This document shows positions 40,001 through 53,841 of a stretch of 64,000 bases of DNA, in pieces. Both the position numbers and the translations under genes were made by a program. The notes under the pieces were generated by a model. The model had not been told where the DNA came from, did not search any database, and saw only the letters and a list, made by a program, of their open reading frames with translations. Source of the DNA: Leptasterias polaris (taxonomy: Eukaryota; Echinodermata; Asteroidea; Forcipulatida; Asteriidae); contig JAZGTN010000097.1 of assembly GCA_037783415.1 (NCBI GenBank), forward strand, positions 4,774,001-4,838,000. The letters run 5' to 3'. The stretch's first letter is position 1. Each line of letters opens with the position of its first letter.

Positions 40001-43000
40001 GTTTCCAATCTGATCAAAGTTTTACGGTCCAGTAGAGAACAATCGGCTTCGTTTAATTGTTTGGGGAAATTATTCTATGAGGTAGTTTTTTGTTTTGTTC
40101 TTTTTTTGGGGGGGGGGGGGGGGAATATGTATTTGGAGGTTTTTATTGAGGACTTCTGCCTATGAAACTGAAAGCTCATCTCACCTTCATTGTATCTGGT
40201 CGTTGTTGCTGGATCTTCTGGACATCATCTACTTCATACACTTTAATCTCAACTCCCTCCTCGTGGCATTTGGGTCTCGGTAATATATCTTTCCATCGGT
40301 TGGTTTTGGTCTGGTGACTGTCCGTAGCCGAGCGAGGTGGGGCACTGCGACTACGCCTGGATCCTGAGTCAGAACAACGGGATAGGTTTCAGTTTCAGGT
40401 TTAAAATGGCACATAGGATCAAGGAAACTCTCAAAGCTGACCTAGGTTGAATTCTGTTAATTTTCCTGTACTAAGAATAATTTTACTTTGAACATCACAA
40501 AGTTAAAAGGTTAAAGATTATTTTAAAGATTTGCAAGCAAAACTAGTTTTGTTTTTATTTTAAGAAACTGAGCTTTGAAACAGGATACATTTTTCTTTTT
40601 TTTCACTGACAATTATTTCTTTTAATTATTTATTTAGTTATTATTTTGTCAATGTTTTTACCAGAAAGCCCATTCAGTTGTCAGAGAACTGTGCTCTCCG
40701 GGGCCCTGGAAGCACATAGAAAACATAAGAATTAATTAACATTAACATTCAAAAGTGTATCACAAAAGTTCTTCAAAGTTTCACAGAAGAAACATGGTAA
40801 GAGACCCTGTTTTTATAGCTAGAATAGAATATAGATTTTGAAAACCCTGTCTAGATTGCTATGATTGAAAGTTGACATCAACTCTTACCAGGGAATTTCT
40901 TTTTCGGCAGCTTGGAGCTCTTGAGTCGTCCACTGGAGCATTCACTCATTGAATCATGGCAAGAGGACCCACTGGCTGTTGCTTCACTGTCTCGCAGCAT
41001 GCTCTCGTAACCACTGCTTGCTCCACCGCCAACTCTGCATTTAGTGACGTTGTTGGAGGGAAGGCAGTCACTTAACGTACTGCTGTTATCACTTCCATGC
41101 CCACTACTTGATCCATGTAGAACCCGGGGCTTAGTCACAGTGGAGTACGGTGAGAGGATCGAACGCTTGGATGGTGTGGGTACGTTCTCACTGGATGCTA
41201 TACCACTGTCGTTACTCCCGTCCGAGGAATTGGTCAGTCGGTTTCCAGGTTGCAGCTGTGCAATGCTGCTGTTCACATTCCTCAGAAGTGCCTGTTCTGT
41301 TGTCGGTCCAGTGCTGGTTGGAATCTTTGAGCAGGCCACTGCTGCCGCCGCTGCTGCTGCTGCAGCTGTTGATTTGGTTAATGATGGTGCAGACTTACTT
41401 AGGGGTTTGTTCCGAACTGGTAGGCTGGAGGTACCTTGTGAGGCAGCCTTTTGCCCTGCCTTTGATCCTGATGGACTGAGCTTACTGCTGTTGCATTGAG
41501 GGATTTTACTTGTGAGTGGGACAGTCTTTCTGGAAGACACTGAACTGCTCTTGCTTGTTGTACTTGCACTATCATCACTGCGACTTGACTTTGAAAGCAC
41601 CGATGAGGCCTTAGACTTGGAAGACGATTTAGCATTTAGTGCATTCTTTTGAGAATTGACAGACGTCAAGCTTGTGGACCTCATGGGAATCTTAGTATTT
41701 TTATCGGTCTTTGAGGGGATTAAACTTCCCTTCAGCAACCTACTCTCTGTTTTGCTAGTACACTTGGTTGGTAGCACAGGTATCCTGCTGGATTCAGTGC
41801 TTTTGTTCACAGAGTTTTTTGAGTTTGTGTGTTGAACTTCTGATTCTGAATGAGGTAGGTAAGAGTTTACTTTGGGCTTCACAAGGCCTCTGTTTGGTTT
41901 GCATGGTACTTGAGGTGGGGTTGATTGCCCCTGGCTGTCTGGTTCCGATGAAGGACACCTCAGACAACTTTCCACATCATCTGTTGCCTCTTGCTCCGAC
42001 TTGGCATCAAATGCAGGCAAGTCTTGATGTAAGGCATCCTTAATTAGTGCATCATCAAGTTCCTGAGAGAAACATGGGTTGACTTCAACCTCAAAGGCTG
42101 GTGATGAGCAAGCACCTATGGCAGGGGGCCGCTCTGAGCTGCTCATTAAAAGGATATCGGCTAATTCCTTAGTCTCCTCCGACAGTTCATATTGCTGGAT
42201 TTTGCTGGCAATATAATTGAAATGACAATCTGAATCAATTTCTTTTGCATCAGCCCCGTCCGGGCGCCTTAAAAGCAAGATATCCTGTGCCTGGCTATCC
42301 GAGTCTCTGCTGATTGTGCGGGATTTGTATTCCATAGCTTCTTTTGCACGTGAGATTGCAGCACTGAGTACTAAGGGAGAGGGTTGATGAGACAGTGTTC
42401 GTTGGCGAGAACTGCGGGCATGGTGTTGAGGGCTGTTGTACTTAGAGGAGGGGTCTGATCTTGAGGCAGGTGTAGGGTTGGCTGTTACTCTCGATTCCAT
42501 GGGAACTGGATCACAGCGTTTATGAAGTGGGGATGTATGTACTCCCTTGGATTCAATTTCAGCCAGTTTAGTAACCGAAACCCCTTTATCTTGTGTGCTC
42601 CTTTGTGATAAACCACTCTGAGAGGATTGGGTCAGAATGGAATCTTTGCTCTCCCTTAAGTGGGACATTGTTCTGTTACTGCTGCCGTTTTTTTGATTCG
42701 GCAGCATTTGAAAGTTTTTTGACTGTTGCTGTTCAGGAACTACTCCTTCCATTCTCTGCCATACTGGTGATTCTGCTTGAAGGTCTGGTCTGGTTTGAAT
42801 TGCATTCGGGGTCCCAATTGGCCCATAATTTAACCCAGAGTGAGGACTATTTGTTTGTGAATTCCCCAATCCGGGGAATCCGCGTTCAGATCTTAAATGT
42901 AAACCATTGGTGAATCCCCTCACTTGATGATTCAGATTGAATATGTGGTTTCCGGACGCCCCACCTGAGCTACAGTTCCAATTCCTGTTAGCGTCCCTCA

Positions 43001-46000
43001 GGCCGGGCGGACTGCCGTTTTTTGAAAGCCACTGAGAGTTGGTGGAGTTATCGGTGGTCGATTCCTCAGTTTCATCCACAATTGTGTTATCATCATCTTG
43101 CTCCATGAAACTTGCTGGCCTTGACGATGTTGAAAAGGTGGCATCCGTCGCGTCACTAATACAACTTAGTCTGCGTAGGGGATGATCAATAGCGAGATGC
43201 TTTTCTCTCATTACAACCTGTTCACCATTGATAGTCATGTAGGTAACCACTGTAGCCTCCTCATCCATGTAGCTTTCATTCAGTTGCATATCAGGCATGG
43301 TGATCTCTGAGCCATCTAAGAGATCATCATCCAAGAGAGAGATATCATCCAAGTTGAGACTGGAAATGACATACATAGATTTGATGGCCTCCAGATCGTG
43401 GCTAGCCAGGGAAATTGAATCTAAGGTTCCAGAATGATGCTCCGAACGCCGCCTTCTTCTGATCTGCCTCTCACCGTTATTCTCAACAATCTCCGACTCA
43501 TCATCAGAGTAGACATAATGTCCGATGTTACCCATGCTGAGATTCGCTCTGTCCTCCATACCTAAAAGCAAGTATGGTTCGTTGACGCAACCGTTTACAC
43601 TGGCCTCGTTTAAACTCAGAGAGAAGTTTTCTGAGAAGGAATCAACAGAGCGTTGCTCCATCTCCTTGATGCAGCAGATTGCCTCCGATCCCATGGGAAG
43701 GTCATCTAAGGTCATATTATCATCAAAAGAGATAGCTCCAGTTGTGTCCTGGGAAACAAAGCTCATTGTGTCTTGCTCCGAGAAAGCAATAGAAAAATCA
43801 TCCTCTGACACCTCTGAAATGGGCTTCTCTAACATATCAGAGATATTATCAATAGAACCAAGACATCTCAAGATGGCGTCTGCATCAGAGCCACCAAGAT
43901 TACTGTGCATCAGCATCAACCTTTCTCTTATTGACATCTTCTGATTGATACCTTCAAGGAAGTCTCCATCCTTCAAGCTCTCTGCACCAGGGGTTTCTGG
44001 CTCAACTGCCTTGAGCTGGGAACACAGACTCTTATCCATATTACGCAACTCGGACAGTTCATCATCCTCGTCTGATTCCAAGCAGGGCTGCGAGGGCTTG
44101 TTGATTTGTGGTTTTGGAGGAGGTGGCGGGTTCTTACTGGTGGAGTAATTGAGGAAGAGCTTTGGTGGAATGATTGGAGGTAGGTCTTTGTGTTGTGCCA
44201 TGCCAGCTTGAATTCTCTTCTCATCATCCTTAGTCGTTTCCTTAGTGTCGTTTTCTCTGGACTCCTCTTTTGAGGGCTCTTCATTTTCATTTTCAACATC
44301 TTCTTCCCATTGAAGACATTGTACCTGGTCAAGAACGGCCGTTGTTAAGTCATCTGAAGATGCTGTTTCATCTGTAATTTCTTTATCTCCAGCTTCATCT
44401 TCCTGACTTTCTAGTACTGTTGGTAATCCTATCTCGTCTGAACCCACCTGTGTCTCCAAACTGACAATCATATTTAAAGCAGGAGTTCTCCTTGGGGGGA
44501 CAATGGGCTTAGTGATAATATTTGACCTGGTTTTGTTGTTATGTATTTCTGATGGGGGTCGTAGTCCACTTTGTTTCAGTACTGGCTTGCAAGTGTCGGG
44601 TTCTTTAAGTTTGGTTGAGCTGTCATTGTTAGCTTTTTGTTCATCTTCTTTCAAGGGTGAAGCTGGTGATTTAGGTCCAGTGTCAGTGTCCTCTGAGGGT
44701 GAAGACTTGGGTGAAAGTCTTCTGGAGGGCATTGGTAGCCCACTTTTCTTAACTGGACTCTGAATTTGCCTACCCTGAATTGAAGAAACAGGAATTTTGG
44801 ACATTGGAGTTCCCTGTTCCTGACATGATTGTTCTGGTGAGGATGTCCTGCAAGGTAACTGAGGTCTTGCCGGTTCAATGACTTCATATATAGGAGATTC
44901 TCTACCATCCTTTTCGAGTGTCTCTGAGTCTTTTGGTATACAGGGCGTTTCTAAGCACTCTTCTTCGTCTGACTCAATAATTGGAGGTCTCCAAATTGGA
45001 ACATGAGAAGGGGGTCCTTCATTGTCTGTAAGCTCCCTGTCGCTTAACGCAACCCCATCTGGACCGCAATAAATAACAGTATCACAGGATTGTTCACTGC
45101 TCGACAGGTACTCTGGTTCACTTTGGTTGAGGGCGTTGGTGACTTGCATGCCGCTGTTTTGATGCCTGGAGTGAAGTGGTCGAGCATGACGACGCATGCG
45201 CCCCTCGTCACATGAACTCTCCCCACCTGATGAACTGGTACCGGAGTACTGAAATGAAAAAAGGGAAGAGTCATGAATAGATTGAACATCGTGAATATTT
45301 TTCTACATATATTTATGTTAATCCTTTGTTATTGGGTGAAGCTGTACTTTTGAACTAATCCGCAAAAGGTTAATGGATGGTAAACACAGTTTTATTGAAA
45401 ATTTTAAAACTAGTGTGATTTCTTTACACAAAATGTGGTAAACACTATAAGGTAAGCATTTGGGCATAAACAAAACAATAATTTGTTTAAAAGAAAAAGT
45501 TTGAAATATCGGCATCATTAATGCATAAAGTTTACAAATAAAAATGACGCTTTACAATTTCCTGTACAAGACACAAACATACAGAAATCACAAAGAGGCA
45601 GACGAGAGCTGTTGGTTCAGTTTGAACGATGAGAAATTGCTTTCCTAAATGCACAGCTATCGTGTTGTGACAATTAATCAAATGGAATAAACATTGTCAA
45701 GAGGGATTGGGGCCTTCCTCATGGCAAAGGAGTATCGGTGGATGCAGTGGCGCCACGGCTAAGCCTTCATAGTCACAAGATAATAAATCAATGCCATGGC
45801 AACAGTCAGAAAACAGTCAGAAAAAAATTCATATTCAGCCTCTGGCTTAGATTTAGAAACTTGAGTTGTTAACTTAATTTAGTGAGAATCTCTGGTGATG
45901 GATAAACAAGTATGCATTGGGAATTTGGATTTACACGAAGAGACAGGGAATTTAGGAACGTCTTGAGAGCAACAACAAATCCCTGATTGTGTGTCAGTAA

Positions 46001-49000
46001 AAGGAAGACTTCATTTAATATGGTTTACTTGCAACAAGAATGTATGATGCTGTCAAGATTCAGACAGATCAATATTGAAACAAACACGGTTTGGTCGCAA
46101 AGGAAATGGTTTAGGATTATTATACGTGACAAGTCTGAAACGGGAACATGGAATCACTGCAACAAATAATATCCACTTTGCAATCCTTCCACAAAGTTAA
46201 ATTTAAAGAGTGTTTGATGCAGGCCCCAGCTGTCTTCTAAGGGAATTAATGACTTCAGTTTTAGAATGTCTTTATTTTTAATGTCATCATTTTGAAGCAG
46301 GCTTTCGGATACCTATTATGCATGAGAAAATGCTCCCATTTAGAGAGAAAATAAAGCCAATTCAGAAAAGAAAAGAAAAAATGAAAAAACAACAACAAAA
46401 CCTAATACTCTTGTTTGATGCAAACATAGTTACTGTTTTGAAAAAATGCATCTCTCATAATGTTCTTTCTTCTTTTGTAAAATGTCACAAAGATCAACTT
46501 AAACCAGTATTTTGCACGTGTCTTAAAAAAAAAACTAACACGGCTGCTTGGAAGATAATTGTTTCACATGTCAGCTTTGAAAATAAAAACAGCATTCCCA
46601 AGTACTAAAGTTGTGAGTTTTTGCTTGTGACTGACATCGCTAACAAGCTTCACTATGTATATCTAATTTTACAGCATTCGTTATGACAGTGATGATTTAT
46701 GTGCAGTAATGAGGCTTCTGTCGTATAATGGGGTAGCCCTCGGCATCCAGAATCCAGGGTATAAAATATTCAATCAATCAGCTAGGAATCCCACGCGCTG
46801 TATGTTGTTATACATCATCAGCATCAACCCACTCTTCTTAATAGAGACATGTTTTCTTTACGGTGATTACCAGCAGACACACAAGTAATCCAGTCACAGT
46901 CTGTCCTGGCATCATTTATTTCTCTCACTCTCTTCTCCTGCCTCCACCCTCCCTTTTTTGTTTTCAGTCAACTATATTTTGTTGTAATCATTGCCACACA
47001 TCGTCCAGCATTCATGCTTAGGACTTAGCAGTAGTACAGCTACGGGGCACAGGGGGTTTGCTTCTCTTGGTCCACCCGATTAAGTGCAATGATTGCCTTG
47101 ACATTGTGTAAGCCGCAGTACTCCATTCTCACTAATACGCACTTAGCGCGGAGAGTTTTTCGTGCTCATAAGACATTCATCCTAATGATCATGTTGTGAA
47201 GATTTTATCGTGGAAACCCAGTGTTCCTTTAGAGTCTAAGCACACGAGAAATGGCAATCAATTTCTCTAAAGTCATCTTCCGCAGTGTTATTCAAAGCGA
47301 CATTCTAAGCAATTGAACATTAAATTGATCGATAACTGAGATTACAATTTACTATATTAAGAAGTAAATTGCTCTCACCCTTGATTTCACTAAATTTCTC
47401 TAAAGAAAGACAAACGTATTAATTCTAATTACCTTGGATTTCTTCTTCCTCATTCGATGGATCCTGGAGGATAGCTGTATGGTATTTAGTGTCTCAGAAT
47501 ATGTCTGGAGAGCAGCTGATACGTGAGCAATCATGACTGTCCGGCAAGACAAACTACCCATCGCCTCCCGTAAGATTCTCGTTAACTTGCTATCCCTGTA
47601 AACAAAAAACATGCAACTCCAGAATGAAAGGATTGCTTTCAGCGCATTTTAGAGGATGACTTTTTTATTTGGTTTTTCTTTTCTGAGAAAAGAGTAAATA
47701 TGAAAAAGAATCTTAGAAATTCAAATAAAATTGGATAAGTTTTTAGGCTGTAGAAGTTTTACTAATAAACAAATTTATTATTATTATTATTATTATTAAA
47801 TTTCAATCACGGTTTGTTCCACAAGATTCAGAAACAAGGAAAAGAAACAAGGAAGTGTTGTTCACACTTCCGTCAACAAACACAAAGTTATTATTTGTCT
47901 TTACAGTTAAAGTCTGTGTGTCATAAAGCTAAAACCTTGAACTTAAGGCAACGTCCAAAACATTGTGAAATAAATTCTATTTATGGATATGACCCAAAAC
48001 AAATAGTCAAAATAATGTTCAAATTGCAAGTGATACAACTTGGTACGACTTCCTATTATCATATGATTATACAAGTGTTTAATGCGGTATTTGGCTTATC
48101 TGATTTCCTTCATTACTTCCTATATTAAAGGAGGTTTGATAACATACACTATCTTAGATACAGGCATGAGAATATGCGATGATAAAAAAACAGAGAAATT
48201 TTAACGCTAAAAATTTCATGTCCGGATTTTGGGCAAGTTTACCCAGGCGTCAGCGTCGCACTCAGTGAATCCCTCTGGCATTTTGGGGACCATTTGTGGG
48301 ATCGAGGACATGTTAATTAATAGGAGGAAAATACTTTTTAAAAAGATGAGATCATAACAGTGCTAGACGTATATTGTCTTAAAAAAGCTCAAAATAAAAT
48401 GATATTCGGAACTTACTAACTTCCACGAAAATAAATGATTATGAATGAACAGAGCAGTCATGCTTTTGTTACAAATATTGATTTTTGGAGGGTCTTTTTA
48501 CCTGTGATAGTGAATAATTGTGTTAAGTGTTGCCACCCTTTGGCCATTGAAACTTGTTCTTCAAACACCTTTTCGTATCTCCAAGATCCCGACAGTTTAT
48601 AAACCATAGCATTTTGGAAAAATAATGTGAGACGTCAAACGTCATCGAATCTCCACACACGTGTGTCGCACACTCATGCATTGTCTAGAAGTTTCTTCCA
48701 GGTCATAGTTCAATGCGTAAAAATATCTCCAGCCGTAAAACACATTAAACGTATCGAAGAAACGGCACTTAAGCCTATGAAGGTTCGTACTGACGACTGG
48801 TAAAAAAAAGTATAACGATGCGCGCGCATCCAACACACCGTGCGTTGTTGTCAGTAGACTTTTCAATGTCTCCACGAATGTTCCTTTGCTGCAACAGTAA
48901 ACATACATGTGTTACGGTCAAACCGTACCATGAATGAAGCGGGGAGAGACTGAAAGAAGTCTACAGATATCAATTGAACGCGCTGCATGCACATGGAAGA

Positions 49001-52000
49001 AACAAATCAATGCATTTTGGGCCGGTCGCTGCCGGGCGGCAATTTATTACGAACGGAAGCGTGTAAACTTACAATTTCTTACAAGACCAAGAAGAGGGAT
49101 TAGCGAGATCCAAATGTGTACCCCAACAACTCACCCCCCAAATTTTATATCAAATTCACCTTGAACTCGAAGACCACAAATTTGAAAGGGAAAAAACCGG
49201 AATTCCAGTTTAAACCGGAAGATTCTCATGCCTGTAGATACCATATCGTCAGCAATTTCACGAAGGGCCAAAAACCTGAAAAATCGATAAAAAACTAATT
49301 TTGACTTTTTGGGTGGATTCGACTAAGGTGATTGGGATCTAACTATTTACGAAGTTATAGGTCTCAAAATCGTCTAGTTTCTTAATTACGCTAAGTTGAT
49401 GAATGACAAAAACCTCAAGAACCTGGAATTATGTTTTCACGAAGAGCCAAAAACCTTTTTGTAAATTTTTTGTATACCTTACCACGTTGATTTACAGTTG
49501 GCACAGTGCCAATCATGAGCGCGCCGTCTTTTGCGTTTTCACGAAGAGCCAAAAACTTAAAAGGACAAAAAATAAGCACAACCCGGAATTGCGTTTTCAC
49601 GAAGTGCCAAAAAGTGTATTGCTCTAACGCGTGGAATTATCCCTTGGCACGGTGCCAAACGTGGGTGCTCCGGCTTTTGCGTTTTCACGAACAGCCAAAA
49701 AGTTTATACATGACGCGCTGCACACAGAGCACGGTTTGTAACGTTTTCACGAAGAGACAATTTTGTTAATTAAATAAATACTCATTAATTTAACACGTTA
49801 TGGACAAAATTGAAACAGATTTGTATGATTTAGGATCTCTACTTTCCTGACATGTAAAAATTTCCAAGATAAGATTTCGAATAGTATACCAACCAGTAGT
49901 TTCAAAATAAGCTAAACTTCAAACGCGGTTTTCTCAGAACATATATTTTTGACTGCAGGGGACTTTTTTGCCCTTCGTTGCTGACGATATGGAGAACAAA
50001 GACCTACAAAGACCAAGAACACCCTCTGGAGAATCCTGCCGTATTCAATAATCCAACACTGCAAAATCAGAATTTAAGTACATGTAGTCCGATCTCTCAA
50101 TACCAGAACTTGGAAAGTATCTGGTGTCCCGTCAAGCTCTACTTACTTATTAGGGATGTGTTTCTGGTTGTTAAGTAGAGCGAGTATGACCTGTCCCAGA
50201 GCTGAGTAGGAGAGAGCGACACCGTTCACAATCTTCCCACCACTTTTATCTCCGCTCCCAAGGTCTATCAAGTGAAGGCGACTGCGACCACCGATGACAC
50301 CACCTTTGCCTGATTTGTCAATGCGATACTGATAGACATGAAGTGTAAAAAGCATGTGGGAATACTTGCTGTCCTCTGGGTCCTCTGAAAAAAAAAGGAG
50401 AAAAGACAGATTTTCTTTATTGTTACCAAGGATTATAGCTCTTAATTTTGTTGCTAATGTAGACTGTTGATATACACTCTGATACGTTGGAAAGCCTAGA
50501 ATTTCATGGAGTCATTTCATTGTCTTCACTGCCTGGTGTTTGCTGGGTGCCTGTTTTTTACAGTGTTGCTACAGACATAACAAAAGTGTCCTCTTCTCAG
50601 CAAAGGTGGCTTAAAAATAACAATGGAATTCCAAGTCAACTTACAGACACTCTTCCTTTATACTCAAACAATCTGAATACATTAAATTCAAGTAGATGCA
50701 GGGAGCTTATAGTTGTTACCATTTTAGAATACTTGAATTAACAGTAAATGCTCCTTTGGCAAGCAAACAATGACATGGTCTAACATTTTAATGACCATTT
50801 TGCAAGATATATTCAATAATGAATGTTAAGTTTGATCTTTTATTCTTTATCTGTACTTGACCCATTTTCTTCTGTTTTTTGCTTTCATTTTCTCTGTTTT
50901 CCCTTTTTTTTATACCAGTGAAAAATCAATAACATTATGTGGAGCACCCAACAATCAGGCCACCACCAATGCAGTAAATACATGTAAGCCAAATAAACAG
51001 TGGGGGGGTCTTATAAAACCTCATTGCTGACTGTTACCCCGGACTCCAAGAATAATTACAATTTCGCAAAAAGCCCTGCAATTTCCATTAGGAAAAGCTT
51101 CCAATTTGCCGTCAGAATCCCCAGGATTATACAAAGGATTTGGTTCCCCAAGTATCACCTTTCATTACACGAGGCTGACATTTTCTAAAAAGTTTTACAA
51201 CCTTCTGAATTAATGCTGATTGATTTGGCATCACTGCTTGGTATGGCCAAATATTGCGCTTGATCACGATTCTAGTTTTATGTCTCCATTCATGCAGAAG
51301 GAGCGTTCTCGGGGACCCACTCTAAATAGCTGCACAGATCAGCTGGTCTTCGTAATCAGTACAAGCTGTACCATAGTTTATCATTAGACAGTGGTTAAAC
51401 AAACAAAAAAAGACGACTTGTTAACAGCTACAAGATTTGATTTATACAGTTGTACACTGAAGGCGCTCACACTGTTATTTTCATTTCGGTATTCGGTGAC
51501 GATGTTTGTTTGTTATGCGATAATGGTTTACTGCCAGAGATGCGTTTGACAGAACTACAAATCAATAATAATACGACTACGGCTACGTTTTTCCTGTTTG
51601 ATTTTAATGCAACAAAAGGCCAACAGCCTAAGAGGAGGAAGTCATTGCTGAATTCTGGTGTTAGAATAGGTCATTTTGAACATAAGCAGGCCAAATATAC
51701 ATACAGTTAAGATAAATACCAATAAAAGTGTTCTAACTGAAAAGCAGAGATTTTTTGTTCATTTGTTGTTCAAAGATTAAATTGTACATTTTCTGAAAAT
51801 GATGAAGTTATTTAATTAATAAACCAACAAAATAAGCCGGAAATGGTATCAAGTTTCACTTTCATATCTATGAAGCTAGACAAATAACATATCAAAACAT
51901 ATTGGTTTCTTTTTATAGCACAATCAGAGTACTATTGATGGATTTACTGGAAGTAAATCAAAACATATCCGGCAAAGCGTGTGAATCATTTACATGGAAA

Positions 52001-53808
52001 GGGAAATGGTGAAGACATCAAATATCTTGAAAAGCTGTCTGTTTCCCCGTGTCATTTTTGTTTACAGAACATGGATAAGGAATTTAAATCGGTTCACCAG
52101 TCATCACTGATTTGTTGTACATATCATAATGTTCAGACACATTTTATTTCAACATTTCCTAACTTGAACCCCAAAATGTACAACAAAATCACTTTATATC
52201 TTTCAGAAATCCCTTTAAATAATTATCTTTCAACTAAAATATAGAAAAGTCTATCCACTTTCTCTAAACAAAATGTCTGACTTCCTGAAAAGAGGCTTGG
52301 TATATTTTTTTATTCAATATTCTGGACAGTATTTGTCTCAGTCCCAAGAACAGTTTGGACAAAGTGACGACTCCCATTTGCAGTTTCTCACTCGGAGGTT
52401 TCAAACGGGAGCAAAACGCTAACTGATAGAAACTTGTGAATCACACATTCCTGTGTCAGTGGTAAATTCTGCAAGCGTGGCACTAATTAACCGCATGAAG
52501 ATACACACAAGTTGGATAATTGACAGATGTTAAATCATGAAAGGGACACCCTGTCCATGCTCTGTCAAACTGTCCGCAGCAGACAGCTTTTTGTGTAAGC
52601 AACATTCCCATATATGGTAACTTTTGATAGAGGAATGTTTTTTTGATGGAAGGAAGTTTTGTTTGAGGAAATCATTTTGTGAAAACAGGAAAGCCCATTG
52701 ATGTTTATCATCTACAATTAAGGATTCAGGAATCAGCACTCACTATGAATGTTCAGTATCAGTAGTGATAGTAAATTAACTGTTGCACCAGGTGTGCTTA
52801 GATCCCTTGAATATACCACACAATAGGAATGTGACTCTTGTGAAAGGTTTACGGCCTCCAATGTTGATTTATTGGTGAGAAAACAACAACTGACTTTTGT
52901 ATTTAGTCCTTGGGAAATCAAAGAAAAGGCCACCCTTTCCATATAAAAACAAACTGGGGCTTGATACATTTTCTGGCAAATAACCTCATTTCCGATAAAA
53001 TATGTGAAGGACAGGTTGATGCAATCATCAGTTTGTATAGTGGGGGGGGGGGGGTGTTCAACTTTGGATTGATACAATTGTTTCATGAGTGACTAATGCT
53101 GTTACTACGCACTGCGGAAGAAGGAGGGTTTACCTTTGCTAGCTTTGTTCATCCTGGCAGCTATGGCAGCGTCTAGGTAGAAGGCAGCCTTCTCTGCATT
53201 TGGTGCTCTTAGTTCATTCTGATTGAGTAACTGTATGCCACAGATTGGGTCTTCTTGAAGGTATAGGGCTGGGGATGTCCCACATCCATTATTGCTACCT
53301 GTAAGAACAAACGATTAAATTAAATATTAGGGTCATATCCTCCAGACATTAAATATAAATACATTTAGTTTCTTTTTCCTTTTTAGAAAATCAGTTTCCA
53401 TTTGATAACAAAATAGTTTCCTCTTTCTGAAAAGCAACTTCCCTTTGAAAGAAAAGTTTTTATCTTTTGAGGAAAGAGAAAGGACTAAGAACACCCTACA
53501 TCTAGTAAACTGATGTAGGTCTTGTACATGTTTTTATTCTCGAGACTTATTACAATAAATATTCAATCTTTAACTCATACATAAAAGGATAATTAACTGT
53601 AAAAAGCCAAACAAAAGGAAACAGTTTTTAAAAGATAAATAGATACAGAATTATTTCCAATACTGTTATATTTACCCTGGCAGTACCACTTATTTCAATG
53701 CTGCTAAGGCCATTTTTTTTTGATTACTTGGATTACGGAATCGCCGCCCGAAAAAATCGTGTTTTGGAAAAAAATTAAAAAAATCCCCGCCCCAAAAATT
53801 CAATTTTG

Positions 53809-53841
<33 letters not shown>

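Noticed and set aside
41044..41499. Long open readings on the + strand across the KIF26 tail exon
   Set aside because: They are antisense shadows of a low-complexity, Ser/Ala-rich coding exon; the - strand reading matches KIF26 throughout.
49255..49760. CRISPR-like array of repeats and spacers
   Set aside because: The genome is eukaryotic, repeats are imperfect, spacers vary from about 37 to 157 bases and no cas genes exist nearby.
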